DNA from: Citrus sinensis
Taxonomy: Eukaryota > Streptophyta > Magnoliopsida > Sapindales > Rutaceae
DNA length: 64,000 bases
Direction of reading: 5' to 3'
Assembly (NCBI RefSeq): GCF_022201045.2
Contig: NC_068557.1
Span: 30,481,501 to 30,545,500 of the forward strand
Shown piece by piece: positions 48,933-61,902 of this stretch. The translations under genes and the position numbers were made by a program. Under the pieces are notes generated by a model, which saw only the letters and a list, made by a program, of their open reading frames with translations, had not been told where the DNA came from and did not search any database. Position 1 is the first letter of the stretch. Every line of letters begins with the position of its first letter.

Positions 48933-50726
48933 TTAGAACAACGCATTCACATCGAGTGATTCCAGACCCTGTCGGGCAATAATTTGATACATTTTTTGTG
49001 TTGGGTGAACAGCATCCCAGAATATATATTTCCCAGCGTCAGTGCAAGTGGTCAAGCCTCTACATGTATCCCCAAATTCCACCGTTCCTGTCCCACAACA
49101 CCCTTTCGCAGTTTCGGTAAAACCTGCCATTTTTTTTCCCCCAAAACAAACATCAGTCACTCAAAACTTGTTTCAAAGCCAAAACAGCTTGCGATGCAAA
49201 ATACTGACCATATTTTTTGGGTTTGTTTACAGCGTCTAGGATAATATCATAACAATCAATATAAGCAGCTTTAATCCCTATTGTCCTTCTGAGAATGGCC
49301 AACTTCTCTCGAATCTTGGAGTTCAACGAGGCTGCCACCTTGTTGTAACTTTCTACACATGCTGTTTGGTCTTGTAGAGTCTTGACAATTGGCATGCAGC
49401 CCAAGGGAGGTACCCCAACAACCACCAATCTTGTGGCTCCTAGACTTTTCATCGCCTGCAGTCAGACAAAATTGAAAAAGTTTTCAGAGAGGGTAAATAA
49501 ATACAATGTTAATGTGGTTGGTAACCTATAACTGGTGATTTTTAATGGAGGTGCGCGTGATCGCACACTTGTGAACCTAACTTCTTAAAGAAAACTTCAC
49601 TTACTTTTTTCTTTCTTAATGTTTTTTGCTTATAATACGCTTTACACTATAATTTTAATATAATGCGAGTGAGTGTGTGACGTTATTTTAGGGCACAATT
49701 GAATATAGACAAATATCAAGTATCAAATTCCAGAAAGAGAGAGAGAGAGAGAGCGAGCACCTTGATGTCCTCAAACATTGAAGAGACCAAGTAATTTTCA
49801 TACTGTTCCACAGTATATTGCCTGGAGCGAGTGGGCTCCAAGTAATAATTTTGGAGGAAGTCATTTGTGCCCATACTCAGTAAAAATATTGAATTGCCAA
49901 TGATTTCTTCTGCCTTCTTCACACCCACCAAATTTCCCAGGTGAATCTTGTAATGCTTAAGGTACTCCAATTGTCTTGATACAGATAACACACTCTGATT
50001 CACAATTGACTCAAGCATTGCTTCTATTTCACGACAAAGTGAAAGCCAAGCAAATTTGAATAAGAAGATTTAGAGGACTTACAGAGAGATTGGCAGTGAG
50101 GTCATCATAACCGGAACCGGCAGAAGCAAAGCTAACTCCATGTAACAAATCTATCTTCTTGATAGTGGGATCAAGAAAGGCCGGAATGGCATTTGTAAAG
50201 CCAAATGATTCAGCTGTACAAGGAATAAACAGGAGAATTAAATTAAACGGAGGGCGTGAGAATGTATGATGCTGTAATATATACTAGTTTAGGAATTTGC
50301 TTTTTTTTTTTTTTTTCCACAAAAACTCAGCATGCGTGCTAAACTAGCTAGAAGTGTAGGGTCATTATTGAGCAACTTTTGTAGTAAAATAAGGAGACAG
50401 TGATATGTGAAAGCGGAATAGGCATAAAGATATGTGACAAACGACTTACCAATGAAGTCAGTGGCAAGCCTGCCATCAGTGAACCTTCCAGTGGGACGGC
50501 CATTAAAGAAATTCTTCCCGTAAGGAAGAAAATTGCCCTTCGTTGTGGTTGCAAGACGGTTGTTGTTGCCAGGATCAACACTGGAATCTCCAAAAACCAA
50601 CATAAAAGTCACATTGTTTTGAGCTGCTATTCTTCTAAATTGAGCAATGCCCAAAGCCTGTGAGAGTTGCATCAAGGCTGCCACCAAAGCCATCACCACT
50701 AACACCCTCATAGCCTTCAGAGCCAT
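48933..50726 (-). CDS. GDSL esterase/lipase, secreted, inverted paralogue of the previous gene
   Basis: Five exons (50726-50450, 50213-50083, 49994-49761, 49455-49209, 49123-48933) give 359 residues. The start is the first true ATG, followed by a signal peptide (VLVVMALVAALMQLSQALG). Block I is MLVFGDSSVDPGNNN with Ser48; block III GTNDF; block V DAVHPTQK with Asp333 and His336. Exons 2 and 3 have exactly the same lengths (131 and 234 bp) and phases as the facing gene, which shows common descent by duplication. The exon-3 acceptor chosen (AATCAG) keeps the frame SSVLSVSRQLEY aligned with the paralogue; the longer frame to its left is intron. The two proteins share the family blocks but have diverged widely, so the duplication is old. 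Confidence 0.92.
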
Positions 50727-50798
50727 TGCAATTGTGAAGGACAAGTTTTTACACCTTTTGTTTGTTTAACGTGATCAAACTCCAAAGTGATACATATC

Positions 50799-50806
50799 TT
50801 AAATAG
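50799..50806 (-). promoter_or_regulatory. TATA-like box of the second GDSL gene
   Basis: On the minus strand CTATTTAA lies about 75 bp upstream of the start codon at 50726, a normal distance for a plant promoter with a short leader. Confidence 0.35.
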
Positions 50807-50809
50807 GCC

Positions 50810-52385
50810 TGATCGAGGATAGCTGGCATTTTCTTTTTTTTGGGTGTGTGTGAGGGGAAGAGATAGCTGGTTGTGTTGGTTGAACACTTTCAACTTGTAC
50901 ATGTCTCAAAAATTAATGCTGAGCCAGAGGGATTTCTTGTACTTGGCAATAAAAATTGGTTGCTTTTGGGGCAAAAGATAAGTTCTAATGTAACTGGGAG
51001 CAGTACAATTGTCTTCAATGTTACGGCAGTTTAGGGCCCCATGTCCATCGCCAACTCAAAAATGCAGATGCTGATCATTAGCTATTTGTACCCTTATGTT
51101 TTTTTTTTTTATCAGTATGACAGCTAGACAAAGATAGGAAGAGTGAATTAAACTCGTTGTCGTTGCAAATTGCAATGCGCCTCAAGATTGGGTATCAAAC
51201 ATATATTAAAAGATTTTAAAATTTTATTTCTTGCCACAAAAGAATAAATAAATAAATAATTCATCTGTGAATGTCCAGTGCTCTGCGATGAAAATTAGCT
51301 GTGATGAATTAAACTATACAACTGTATAAGAGGTTTTGATGTTTGATAGAGATTGACGGTCCCTTTTGGCCACATGCAACAATCGCACATGCATTTTAAT
51401 TTTGATTTTGATGGCAATTTGAATTTGCAGTTAAGAGAATACTTTATCAAAAATAAAAAAATAAATAAAGAGAATACAGTTGCTTGAGCACTTTATTTCG
51501 ACTTCTGCGAGTTCTTCATCAACAACAGCAGTCTCAACTTTCTCTTTTCGATCCGCGTAATTTGATGATTATAAGCTAACATATATATTTATATACTGAA
51601 AAATTTTTCCAATCCAAAATTAAAGTTCGGATCAAACATATTAAATAATAAACTGACTTTTACAATATTGTAAACTAATTAATTACAATATAACAAATTC
51701 GTTTTAATCCAAGTTCTAAATCCATATGTAATAAATATTTTTATATGATTATTTTTTAGATGCGGGCACTCTTTATTTTATAAAATAAGAAATTAAGATT
51801 TTTAAACTACAACTTTTATAAAATCTCGAATCCTCACATTTTAAAAAATAAGTACACTTTTGTTAATGATAGACTCTCTCTCTCTATATATATACACACA
51901 CACATATTTCAATAGATAAAAAAATACAGTCTTCAATATATTAAACTCTATATTTTTTATATTTTAATAACATACTTATTTTAATAAAGTAAGAATAAAG
52001 AATTCTTTTCCATTGTGTACTTTTTTTTAATACAGAAACACTTAGAAATAATGAGATTTTAGAAATTTAATTTTTAATTTTATTAAATTATACGATTTTA
52101 TAATTTATTTAAAAATAATTCTCATTAAAAAAAAATAAGATCGCCTATATTTGTCAATGATTTTATATATTATAACTACTTCAGAGTTCTTCACACAGCT
52201 CTGTCCGGTCGGTCAAACAGTATAATTAATAGTCATCCGGCGGTCAAACTGTATAATTAACTTCATTGGGAATAATATTTTTTAGATTATTCCTCAACGT
52301 GGGTCCATCTCTCAGGCAAGCTCAGCCAACTAGTTCGTGATTGGACGAAGGCCTACATGACACATGTAACCTTCAGGCTTCAACA
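50810..52385. other. AT-rich spacer
   Basis: Low-complexity AT-rich DNA with a TC/TA/CA microsatellite cluster at about 51871-51904. No gene is supported. Confidence 0.4.
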
Positions 52386-52394
52386 TATATTAAA

Positions 52395-52837
52395 GGGTTA
52401 ATTCCGTTCTGCCCCCAAATGTTTCAACATTTTCCACCGTGTCCCCAAATATTTCAACAATGCTCACTCCACACCCAAATTCGTTATTTTGACCGTTTAT
52501 TCTAACGGTCAAAGGGCAAATTTAGAAGTTCACATCCTAAATATTATTTGATGATAATAAATTAAATTTATTTGATAATTTAATTGATGAGATTATTATT
52601 AATTACCTTTAAATAAAAATTTTAATGTAAATATTAATTATTAAATTAATATGTTATCTCATTTTATTTTTCTCTAATTCAAGATAAGGGGTATTTCGGA
52701 TATTTACTTAAATTTTAAATAGTTCCGTGAAACATAACGGTCAAATTAACAGAATTAGGTATGGAGTGAGTATTGTCGAATCATTTGGATGCACGGCGAA
52801 AAATATCAAAACATTTGGGGGCTGGGTGGAAATAACC
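52395..52837. mobile_element. Mutator-like MITE with perfect 9-bp target-site duplication
   Basis: The left end GGGTTAATTCCG and the right end (reverse complement GGGTTATTTCCA) start inverted repeats of more than 100 bp, sharing GCCCCCAAATGTTT, CAATACTCACTCCA-type and TTTGACCGTTA blocks. TATATTAAA flanks both sides exactly (52386-52394 and 52838-52846), the 9-bp duplication typical of Mutator transposases. The 443-bp element has no coding potential; the open frame at 52789-53040 crosses its right boundary and is not a gene. Confidence 0.9.
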
Positions 52838-52849
52838 CTATATTAAAAC

Positions 52850-54923
52850 ATGCAAGTAAAATGAAAGACGAAAACGGTGAGTTTGCCGCACACCACATTA
52901 ATTGGACCAGCAGCTGCGGTTCTACGGAGTCGAGATGTTTGATTGAATGTCGACAAAATGATTCACATATACTGATATACATGCTCTATGTTAATCCAAT
53001 TTCAACACGCAAATTGCTTCGAGGAATATATTTCTTTTAATTTTCTTTTCAGATTTTTATATTCTATGAAGTTGCTTGCACTAAAAAATTATTTATGAAA
53101 TCCTTTTTTTTTATAATTTTAGTGGTAGAGAATATAATATATCTAAATAATTTGATTTAATGGAAATAAAAAGAATAAGTATAATTATGAACAAAATATG
53201 CCATGAAACCATGAAAATATTGCTAATTGTTACTGTAAAAATAAGTGATTTCTTTTTTGTAAAATTACTCATAGTGATAATGCTATACTATATCAACCTT
53301 TCTTTTTATTAATTAGACCACAGCATAACATTTTTTTTTTTATAGCAAGTTAAAATAGCACTAACAGTTTAGCTTCCTAATGATTCCAATTTTTTTCAAT
53401 AAATATATAATTGAATTATTTTATCAAATAAATCTCTAACTCTAATTGGAAAAAAAAAATGAATTGGGGTCATACTTGAAAACGAAATTAAAATCCTATC
53501 ATTTTATAAAACATTATAAAAATTTAAGCAGTATAAGTGAATTTTTTAAGACTACACCACCTGTATGAGGTACAACATATTACCTCAACTTTGCACGTTA
53601 AGTTTGAGTCTTATCATCAATAATTTAACAAATGTTAGTTTTCAGATTCTACTTATGAGAAAAAAAATTTCACATAATATATGGGTATAGTTGATGTGTC
53701 ATCTCCCAAATATTAGTAAGGATAAATATGTTGTATATCCTACCATATAAATATTTTTTTTTTATACATCCTAATATGTGAGTTAAAAAAAAAGATGTGT
53801 TTGCAAAAACCTTAACCGGGTTCGATCATTGTCCATTGATGGTTAGTGTTCAAGTGGATCCGGCAGGGTTAAATGGGGCTGCTGATGGAAGTTGATGGCA
53901 TTAAATTTCAATGTGGGTTGATCCATTTATGATCTTTAGTCTTTAGCCCCAACAGATATTGCGCTAATTTTTGTTGACTTTTGGCCCGTTATCTACTTAT
54001 CGACGCAATTTTTTGTTTTAGAGTAATCATAAGGTGACCCTAAAAATAGAAGGTAAAAAAAAAAAAACAAATAAATTAATGCCAGTTTTGCATATCATCA
54101 CCGAGTATTCTATGGAATAATATTTCTGATTTTGTGGAACTTTGGTTGGATATACCACTTGGTTCTTTTATGCAAATTGGCTCCAAATTGATAAAGTCTT
54201 ACACGTACATTATCCTGATACATGTACAATTGTTAACTTTATATATATATATTAATATCTATTTGATATGATTTATTTAATAGTAATAAGTATTTATTTA
54301 ATCTCATAATTTTTTATCATAATTTTTGTTATTATTTGATTGTTTTTTCTAATAAAACTTTTGAAGTTTAAATAAATTATTTTATCTCCACTAGTAAAAG
54401 TTTAAATTTTATATTTTTGAGAGTAAAAGTTAGAAATTTTTTTAAAATGTTAAAATATATAAAATATTATCTACTTATTTAAAAATCTTATTTCATTTTA
54501 TTCATAACATAACTTTAAAATCTTGCCTATTAAAGTAATTTTATAAATTTTAATAAAAAAATTATTGACAATTAAATAACTAAATTTTTTTTAATTAAAA
54601 CATTACTAACAAAAACTCTTTTTAAATCAATTATATTTGAAAAATGAAAAACTGTATCAAATAAAGCCATAAACTTAATTGAATCATTTAAAAATATGCC
54701 ATTGATAATTATAATTAAATCTTGACATATAAATGTACGTCGTAACTGAAAAGAAACAAAATATATACATGCATATATATATATATATATATCTAAATTT
54801 TTTGAAATTAAAAAGTAAGTATAAATTTTTGTGGGCGCGAATTTCATTTTTTTATAGGGAGGAGAGTCCAGTAGGAGTGGTAGGGGGAGGGGGCTTCATC
54901 AAGATCGTGGGAAAAGGAAGAAT
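52850..54923. other. AT-rich spacer upstream of SNI1
   Basis: Long AT-rich spacer with TA runs at 54241-54250 and 54776-54791. The last 90 bases become G-rich and probably hold the SNI1 leader. No gene is seen. Confidence 0.4.
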
Positions 54924-57900
54924 ATGGAGAGAACAAGCACCAACCGCAGAAGGGGCAACAGAACAGGCATCGAAGAGAACACATTAGCAATCGTCGAATC
55001 CACCGAAGCCAAAGACACTCAAGACGCCGACGATGACAGTACCTCACTTTCCATCCCTTCCTTTCTGTTTGTTTCCCCCGAAACCCTGAGAAAATCAAAT
55101 AAATTCTTTTACGTTTCAATTTGACGTATCTGCGACAATGTGAAGTTGTTACTTGTTATTTTATACGTATTTCTTTCAAAATTTATAGCAACCTATTTAA
55201 TCACGCTTTTCAAATTAGGGATTTCTTTTCTTGAAGCTGTTCGCGCTTCTTCCTTTGCAAGTGAAGTTGCAGTTCCTCCAACTAAGTAACTTTTTTTTCT
55301 CTTTTTTTTTTTTTTTGCCTTTTCAAATAATTGGAATCGCTATTTATGTAGTTATTAAATTTATGCTTTCAAATAATGGTTTAATTGAGGAATTTGTTCT
55401 GTTTAGCAAAATGTACGAGGCTGTGTTACAAATTTTAAGGGTTGGGAAATCCCTTGAATTGATAATGTCAAGTTATCAGCTTCTTATTGATTTAGACAAG
55501 GTAATTTTTGTGGGAAAATAAATCTAATTCAATTTACTTTTACACCTGCAACTGCATTAACATTGTATTATGAGTACTTATATTATTTGTTGACATTATC
55601 TATTATTGGTATAGCATTTTCCACAGGTGTTTGTTTCCAAATCACACGAGCTGGTTGTTGTTGATGAGGTATTATTCCGTCCACAATGTTTTTTATGGTA
55701 TTTATGGACAAAAAAAATTATTTGATGATATTCAGATTTCCTACTATATCTTGCACGTATTGCACATATATATGGGCCTCCATGGTTCTTATACAGGTTC
55801 GACAACATGACCGGTTCAAATTAATATTTCAGGAAATGTAGAATCATCTATTGTAATTTGTAGATTTTATGTCCCTTTACGTTTAGTTAGAATATATTGA
55901 TCTATTTGCTTGTAGGCTTGGTCACCATTTGCCTTCAGCTCGGATGTTGCTTCTAATGAAAGCCGAGCAGCTGGAGAAAACTCTAGCGGCCTGCTTGATT
56001 TTTCAGTGAGTTGAAATTGTTGTGCTTGTTCTCAATATTAGTTTTTCTATAACCAATTTTTCATCCAACTGATTTTTTTCAAAAATAGTTTGCAGCTTTC
56101 TTTTAGCAGCTTGTACTGCAATTTAACTTTTATGATTATCTTTTGCAAATTGCAGGGTTTCGCTCTGTTGATAGAAGAGCTTGTCGAAATAGCTACTGTA
56201 GAAAACCTTCGAGCAATGGACACAAAGGTTACTTTACTACTTATACTTAGTACATCACAGTTATACGTTTAGAACACCTGATATATTGAGAAATAAATGG
56301 AAAAGGTTTCGCTTGGGATCATCTAAGGGCATGATATAGAGAAGCCTGAAGTGGCAAGAGGCTCAGAATGCTTGTTTAGCCTCGTATAGGTTTGAAGTGT
56401 GGATAAAAATCTTGGTTCAGGATTCATACTTGATCAGGCCTTCGTTTTGAAGTAGAAATTGATACTAAGAAAAGAGTGCTTATCTGTATGTGCACACATA
56501 TATAGTTATATACTTTTAGCTGATTAGATCATATAATATACCAATTATCAACAGTAAATTTATTGGCTTGCTCTTATCGTATACATGCCGTGTTTATATT
56601 ATAATGAACTTTCACGAATACAATTTTTGTTTAGTTTTTTGTTTCCAATGTGTTTACTCGGTTCTTGTAGTAACAATCTTTTTGGTATTGTCTTGATTCT
56701 TACGTGCCATCTTGCAGAACCTCAGGAATATGTTACTGTTTCAATATCTCGTCAGCTTTCTTGAAGGAGATTTTCTGCCTCGTAAGACTATGTATGCAGG
56801 CAAGTCAATATCCATTGGTACATTGAAAAAAAAAAGGGGATCGATATCTATAATCTTTGTGCTTATCAAGATTTTGAAAATTTTGATTATTGTATTCTCA
56901 TATTGCAGAAACAATGAACTGGACCATTTTGCGTGAGTCCTTTCTCAACATGCTTCTGGTACACTTTCACTATTGAATCCTCGAACTTTAATAGAAATCA
57001 TATCACTTTCATTATTGATACACCCTGATTAAGTGATAGTTGCATCATGAGTATCTCTTGATCTCTGTTTCTCTTCAAATTGAAGTTCTTGTTGTCCCAT
57101 ATCCTTGAAACACTGTATTCTTATGAAGTTGTTGAGAGATGTGAGACTACCAAAGTAAATTTGTTTTGTAGGGGTCAAGAAGAATAAATTATAAAAATTT
57201 GATGAAGGATTGCTTGTCCATTTTATGTGGATTATCTCAAGTTTATACTGGCATGAGTGATAATCGTGGAAGCCCAGAGAATTCTAATACCAAGCCATCT
57301 GAAGATTGCAATCCTGCTTTGGCATTTGCTTTACTGCAAGTAGGAAAGAGCACCTGCATTGCTATGCAGAAATTTCTAATAATAGTGAGTTATTAATCAC
57401 TCAAATTTTATGATTCGAAAGTTACTTTGAATTTAAGTTCTGATCTTGTAAAATGTTTTAGATTATGGGGCTTGATAATTCAAAGAAGAACGCAGACATG
57501 CAAGGTCAAACAACCAGAGCTGATGGTGTGAGGTATTTATTTTCTTCTTATGTGATGCGGCTTTTGTGCACATTCAATCTCTTTTGGTTATTGAAGTGGC
57601 ATACATCTTTGGATTTGGTGCAGAACCCCAGTAGTGGAGATAGTTTTGGATGAGCTGACTTACAATGTAGATATGCTTTTGCCATTTCTTCAGGTACACA
57701 GATCAATGAATTGTTTTATGCTCTTTTTTAGTGGTTGCAAGGAAAATTATATCCTTCAGATAATGATCAATTTAGCAGAATCTTTCTCTTCGTATTTATT
57801 TACTCACTTGTGTACAACACAATCTGCATTTGCTTTTGTTCCCAGCTTCTAAAAGCTTTTGTGGTTTGTGGTTATTCAAATTTTCTGCTGTTATTTAACA

Positions 57901-58841
57901 AATGGGTGATCTGGACAAAATTTCCAATTTATTGGGTTATGAAAAATGTGTTCCAGGCCTTTAATCAACCTAAGTGGAAACTGGAAATTGTTGTGCAGTA
58001 TTTCTCAAAATACACTACTAAGGCAAGTCAATTGCACTGATGCATTTAGTTATATTGTCTAAGGTCTTTTTATTAGACAAGTAGGTTGTATGCATGATTG
58101 ATTGTGCTTCATCCATAGCCTTCTGTTCGCACAAGGAGATCAAACGGTCCTGTTGATGATGCTACTTTCACTGGAATTTTGAATTGGTTTTCAAGTAGCA
58201 CAGGAACCAAGAGCATTCTGAAAAAGATTAGCATACAAGTTATTCAGTTGCTATTGGCACATGGTTTTCAGGTGATTGTTTTTAAGTTCATTAAGTGTTT
58301 TTAAGTTCATTAAGTATACGCTACCATGTAATTTTCTTTCTATCTATATCTTTATGGATGATACTAGTTTCTTCATTTCCACAAATTTTCTAACATTTAT
58401 AAAACTCAGGCTCTTTTGTTGCTATCATCCCAAAATATTGAAGGAGTCATGGATTCCAAGGAAGAGACTAGAGAAAGCTCTCTTGTGGAAATATGCAAGA
58501 GTATGATCTGTGCTTTTCAGAGTTTGAAAAGAACAAACGAGTAAGTTTTTCCTTAAGTTTTCCGTGCAAGAAGTTTTAATGTTTATGATATGTAATTTAT
58601 CCAATAACCCTATCAAGGAGCATAACGAAATGAATGAATTTTCAGCTTGGTAATGGATGGTAAAGAACAGTTAGAAACAGTAGCATTAAGTTTTATTTGA
58701 ATATGTTTTCGAGTAATTATTATGCCGACTGCACCCCTTTTCTCAAGGAAAATTATTGTATTATGTTGCAGGGAAATGGAGATTTTGCCAATTTCAAAAG
58801 AAGCTTTATTTACAGCAGCAACAATCCTCTCAATGAACTAA
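54924..58841 (+). CDS. SNI1: SNI1, negative regulator of systemic acquired resistance and SMC5/6 complex subunit
   Basis: Fifteen exons (54924-55038, 55219-55285, 55407-55500, 55615-55668, 55916-56005, 56156-56227, 56718-56799, 56909-56958, 57172-57384, 57462-57532, 57625-57694, 57957-58022, 58119-58271, 58410-58540, 58772-58841) join in frame to 465 residues. Landmarks match Arabidopsis SNI1 as I recall it: EENTLAIVESTEAKD, FLEAVRAS, VPPTNKMY, VVDEAWSPF, AETMNW, LMKDCLS, ADGVRTPVVEIVLDELTY, FNQPKWKLEIVVQY and the VRTRRS segment. SNI1 is a helical-repeat protein; in Arabidopsis it restrains defence and homologous recombination and works with the SMC5/6 complex in the nucleus. Two introns (after 56799 and after 58022) must use GC donors, each reading AG|GCAAGTCAAT, because the nearby GT alternatives break the frame. 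The N-terminus is somewhat longer and more variable than in Arabidopsis. Confidence 0.93.
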
Positions 58842-59874
58842 TTAAGAGTTCAGAATATCATCTTTACTTAATTTAAAGGACATCTTATCACAGGTAACTG
58901 GATTAACTACTGCTGTTTACATATGTTGATGAGGGGACCTCCTTGAAGTTCTCTCTATATTTGATCTGCTGTCAGGTGGATAGCTTGCATAAGGAGCATA
59001 GATTTTTAAAGACCGATTTGTGAAACTGTCCGAGTTACTAATGTGTCTGAATGCTTACGTATACAGTGTCACATTCTTGTAATCTTGCCTTGTTCATGTA
59101 TGCTACTATTTGTACATTTGTACTTCCACTAGGAAAAGCAAATACTTAAATTATTATATAATATACTATGATGCACCGATTGTCTACTTTTATACCAAAA
59201 CTTGTATGAAATAATTTCTTTAATTGAATTGCATTTGCCCTTTTTTTCCATTTGCAGGTTAGGATGCAACTCACTCGTACGAGTGTGTCTGTCATGGAAT
59301 TAATGGGGTCTCACTTTTGACATGTAGTTCACTTTTTAGCTTTGGAATGTATAAAGTTTTAAGTTTATTGATGGTTTTGGGAAAATTACAGAAGTTGCAT
59401 CTTGGTGCAGCCCTTAAAAGCTATTTTTGTAAGCGTATATATAAAAATGATTATCTTGTTCTGCTTACGTGACCAATTTTATTATCACAATATGATGTTC
59501 TCCCTGTAACATGCACATTCTCATATGACAACAGATTATGGATTCCCGGAATATCAAATATGAGGCTGTCTTGATCCGAAATCATAATAACTCTCACCTT
59601 AACAAATAGAAATTGTGTTTTACATTCCTTCAAAGGACAATCGTGAGTTACAATTCACTAGGCCACCTAACAAGTTCACGTGGTCATAGAAGAATGAGTG
59701 CACCTTGAGATGTCAAGCCATCCAAGATGATCAACCAAGACTATGATTCTCCTACCGCCTCATTTGTATTCCTGAAATAGTTGAGCCCTGATTAGCTATG
59801 GAAACTATGATAACTATTAACAAAAATCATGAATCTAGCTGATTACAAGCTCTTGTCCTTAGAGCTTGTGGTAC
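58842..59874. other. 3' region of SNI1 and convergent spacer to DTD
   Basis: SNI1 and the DTD gene converge here, so both 3' UTRs must fit into about 1 kb. A 3'-UTR intron of SNI1 is possible (a CAG acceptor context precedes 59259). No other gene was found. Confidence 0.45.
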
Positions 59875-61433
59875 TCACTTTGAAGATTGAGATGAATCAA
59901 GCTGCATTGTGACTGGCCCATCATTAACTAGATTAACCTTCATAAATTGGAAAGATACATAGTTAGAGAAGTGTTCTTAGCAAAGAGATGAAAGAAAAGA
60001 ATCTTGGTTGGAAAACTAACCTTCATCAGTGCTCCAAACACGCCATCTGTACAAATCAATAGGAAACCCGAGAACCAATACATCAAACACAATACTTTCG
60101 AGCAATCCCATTTACATAAGTGTGGGACAAAATTTTAAGTCCATAGAAACTATCTTATGCAAACCATGTCAAGCATGAATTCAGCTCTGACAATGATTTA
60201 GTCTGTACCAATAACTTTTCTCATTGTTCATGTGAAGTCATTTAGTCAATTTTTTTTTTTCCACCTTCAATCCACCGAATTTTAAAAGGGCCTAACAAGC
60301 ATAGCACAAAATAGGCTTCCATCTTGCTTATAACAAAAGATGATAATTAGCAGTACAATTATCCACTAAGTAAAACATATAAGGATCTACCCAGCCAAGG
60401 TTTATACATGGAAAACAATCTGCTTAAAATGAAAAGGCGAGATTTGTACAAGAAACTAAAAGAACGCAGAACAAGATGCAACTGGAAAGCACATTTACCT
60501 TTTATTGCATCTGGGTTGTAAGATTTTCGAAATTTATCAACTAAAGAATCATAAAACGGTTTTGCTTTCTGGGGAGGCATTGCCACATGAAAATCCGGCT
60601 TGTTACCCTTCAATATCCCATACAACGTAAACTGACTCACTGCATCACCATTCACCAAGCCAACAGTTTAACCACGCAATGACACCACAACAGACACTGA
60701 TTAGCATTAACCCAAATAAATGAATTTGAATACAATAAGAAAGTCCTAAAAACCAATTAACCATTCTTTTGTTATTAAAAAAGCCACGTGGGTATCAACT
60801 TCTCATTTAATCAATACCAAAATATGCAAAATCTACCTAGCAAAACTCCATACTTTTTCTGCATAACCTGCAAAGATACATAACCATTCTCATAATTAAA
60901 GCTAGACCATACAAATAACTTAATTTTATAACAAATTAAAAAATAATATTCACACGAACACACGTATATGAAAAGAGAGATGAAGAAAAATTACATTAAG
61001 GTCCCACCCTTTGCCTGTATTTTCATTTGGAAACAATCTCATGTTCAGAACTTTACGGCAGCTGCATAATTACATTCATTCAGTAATTTTACCAGTCATT
61101 TAGTTGCTACTAGGATTGCCACTCACAAAACTTAATAAAATTCGTTAGATTTATAATTAAATAGGAGAAAAGAGAGTGAGAAATGAAAAAGGTTATACAC
61201 GTAATCGGCGTCGGCGTCGGTGTCGAACTCGTGGAGCCCGACGAGGACGAGGAGACCCGGCCCGATTTCCGACACAAGGCGGCCCTCAACCTGGAAAGGA
61301 GAAACAAAATTATAAGGGGAGTATTAATCAAAAGAAGCCGACCATTGTGCCATCTTGAATTTTATGGAGTGGGAAAAAGTTTAGATTAGACCTCGACGCT
61401 GGCAGAGGCGACTCGTTGGACTACCGCACGCAT
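59875..61433 (-). CDS. DTD: D-aminoacyl-tRNA deacylase (DTD type)
   Basis: Seven exons (61433-61392, 61290-61199, 61061-60995, 60867-60837, 60639-60499, 60046-60021, 59937-59875) give 153 residues, the normal length of DTD. The start MRAVVQRVASASVEVEG is diagnostic. The active-site signatures VSQFTLYG (SQFT motif) and NDGPVTMQ (GP motif) are present, as is the PFYDSLVDKF helix. The enzyme hydrolyses D-aminoacyl (and glycyl) residues from mis-charged tRNAs, a proofreading step in the cytosol. The exon-2 donor is the second of two overlapping GT sites (TACGT|GTATAA); only this one keeps the frame into YVCRKVLNMRLFP. All introns are GT-AG. The gene faces SNI1 tail to tail, as I recall for Arabidopsis. 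Confidence 0.95.
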
Positions 61434-61902
61434 GGCGTTTATTTGACGCTTTCGATTGTGAAGTTGGGTTTTATTGAGCTTCCTGCTGCGGCTTCGAGCT
61501 AAATTGATGGGAAATGAAGGTAGCCATGAAATGGCGTACATGGCTTTTATATTTGTAGCTTGTTGGCTAGCTTAGCTTCAGAGTTTTGCCCATGTGGAAA
61601 CGTTTGTCTATTGGAAATTGAAATGACGGCTTTTTTTTTTTCAAAAAAAAAAACTTGTCAAATTAGCTCTTTTTTCAATTAAACTAGTAAGTAGCATTCA
61701 TCTTAAGTTCTTAAACTGGGTAGGATTAAAAAATAAAACTGAAAAAGTTGAGGGCATTATGTGCCATTGCACAATCTTGGAACAATTATTGAAAGAAAGA
61801 ATCATCTGCGCTCCAGCCTCCAAGCATCTATCACAGAGGAAAAATAAATAAAATTACAAAGCCTCATCCGTTGAGCAAAAATGGGAAACAGCAACAACCT
61901 TT
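61434..61902. other. Promoter of DTD and 3' region of the peroxidase gene
   Basis: Short spacer between the DTD start and the peroxidase stop, both genes on the minus strand. T and A runs lie at 61631-61650. No other feature was found. Confidence 0.45.

Noticed and set aside
52789-53040. Plus-strand open frame of 83 codons
   Set aside because: It crosses the right border of the Mutator-like MITE and its 9-bp duplication, so it is not a conserved gene.
53700-53800. Possible MITE near 53.7 kb
   Set aside because: Only weak AT-rich similarity between the two halves; no convincing ends.
54844-55119. Minus-strand open frame antisense to SNI1 exon 1
   Set aside because: It is a shadow of the coding exon; the plus-strand SNI1 model explains the composition.
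61199-61202. The first GT (TAC|GTGTAT) as donor of DTD exon 2
   Set aside because: It breaks the frame into the next exon; the GT two bases farther keeps YVCRKVLNMR.
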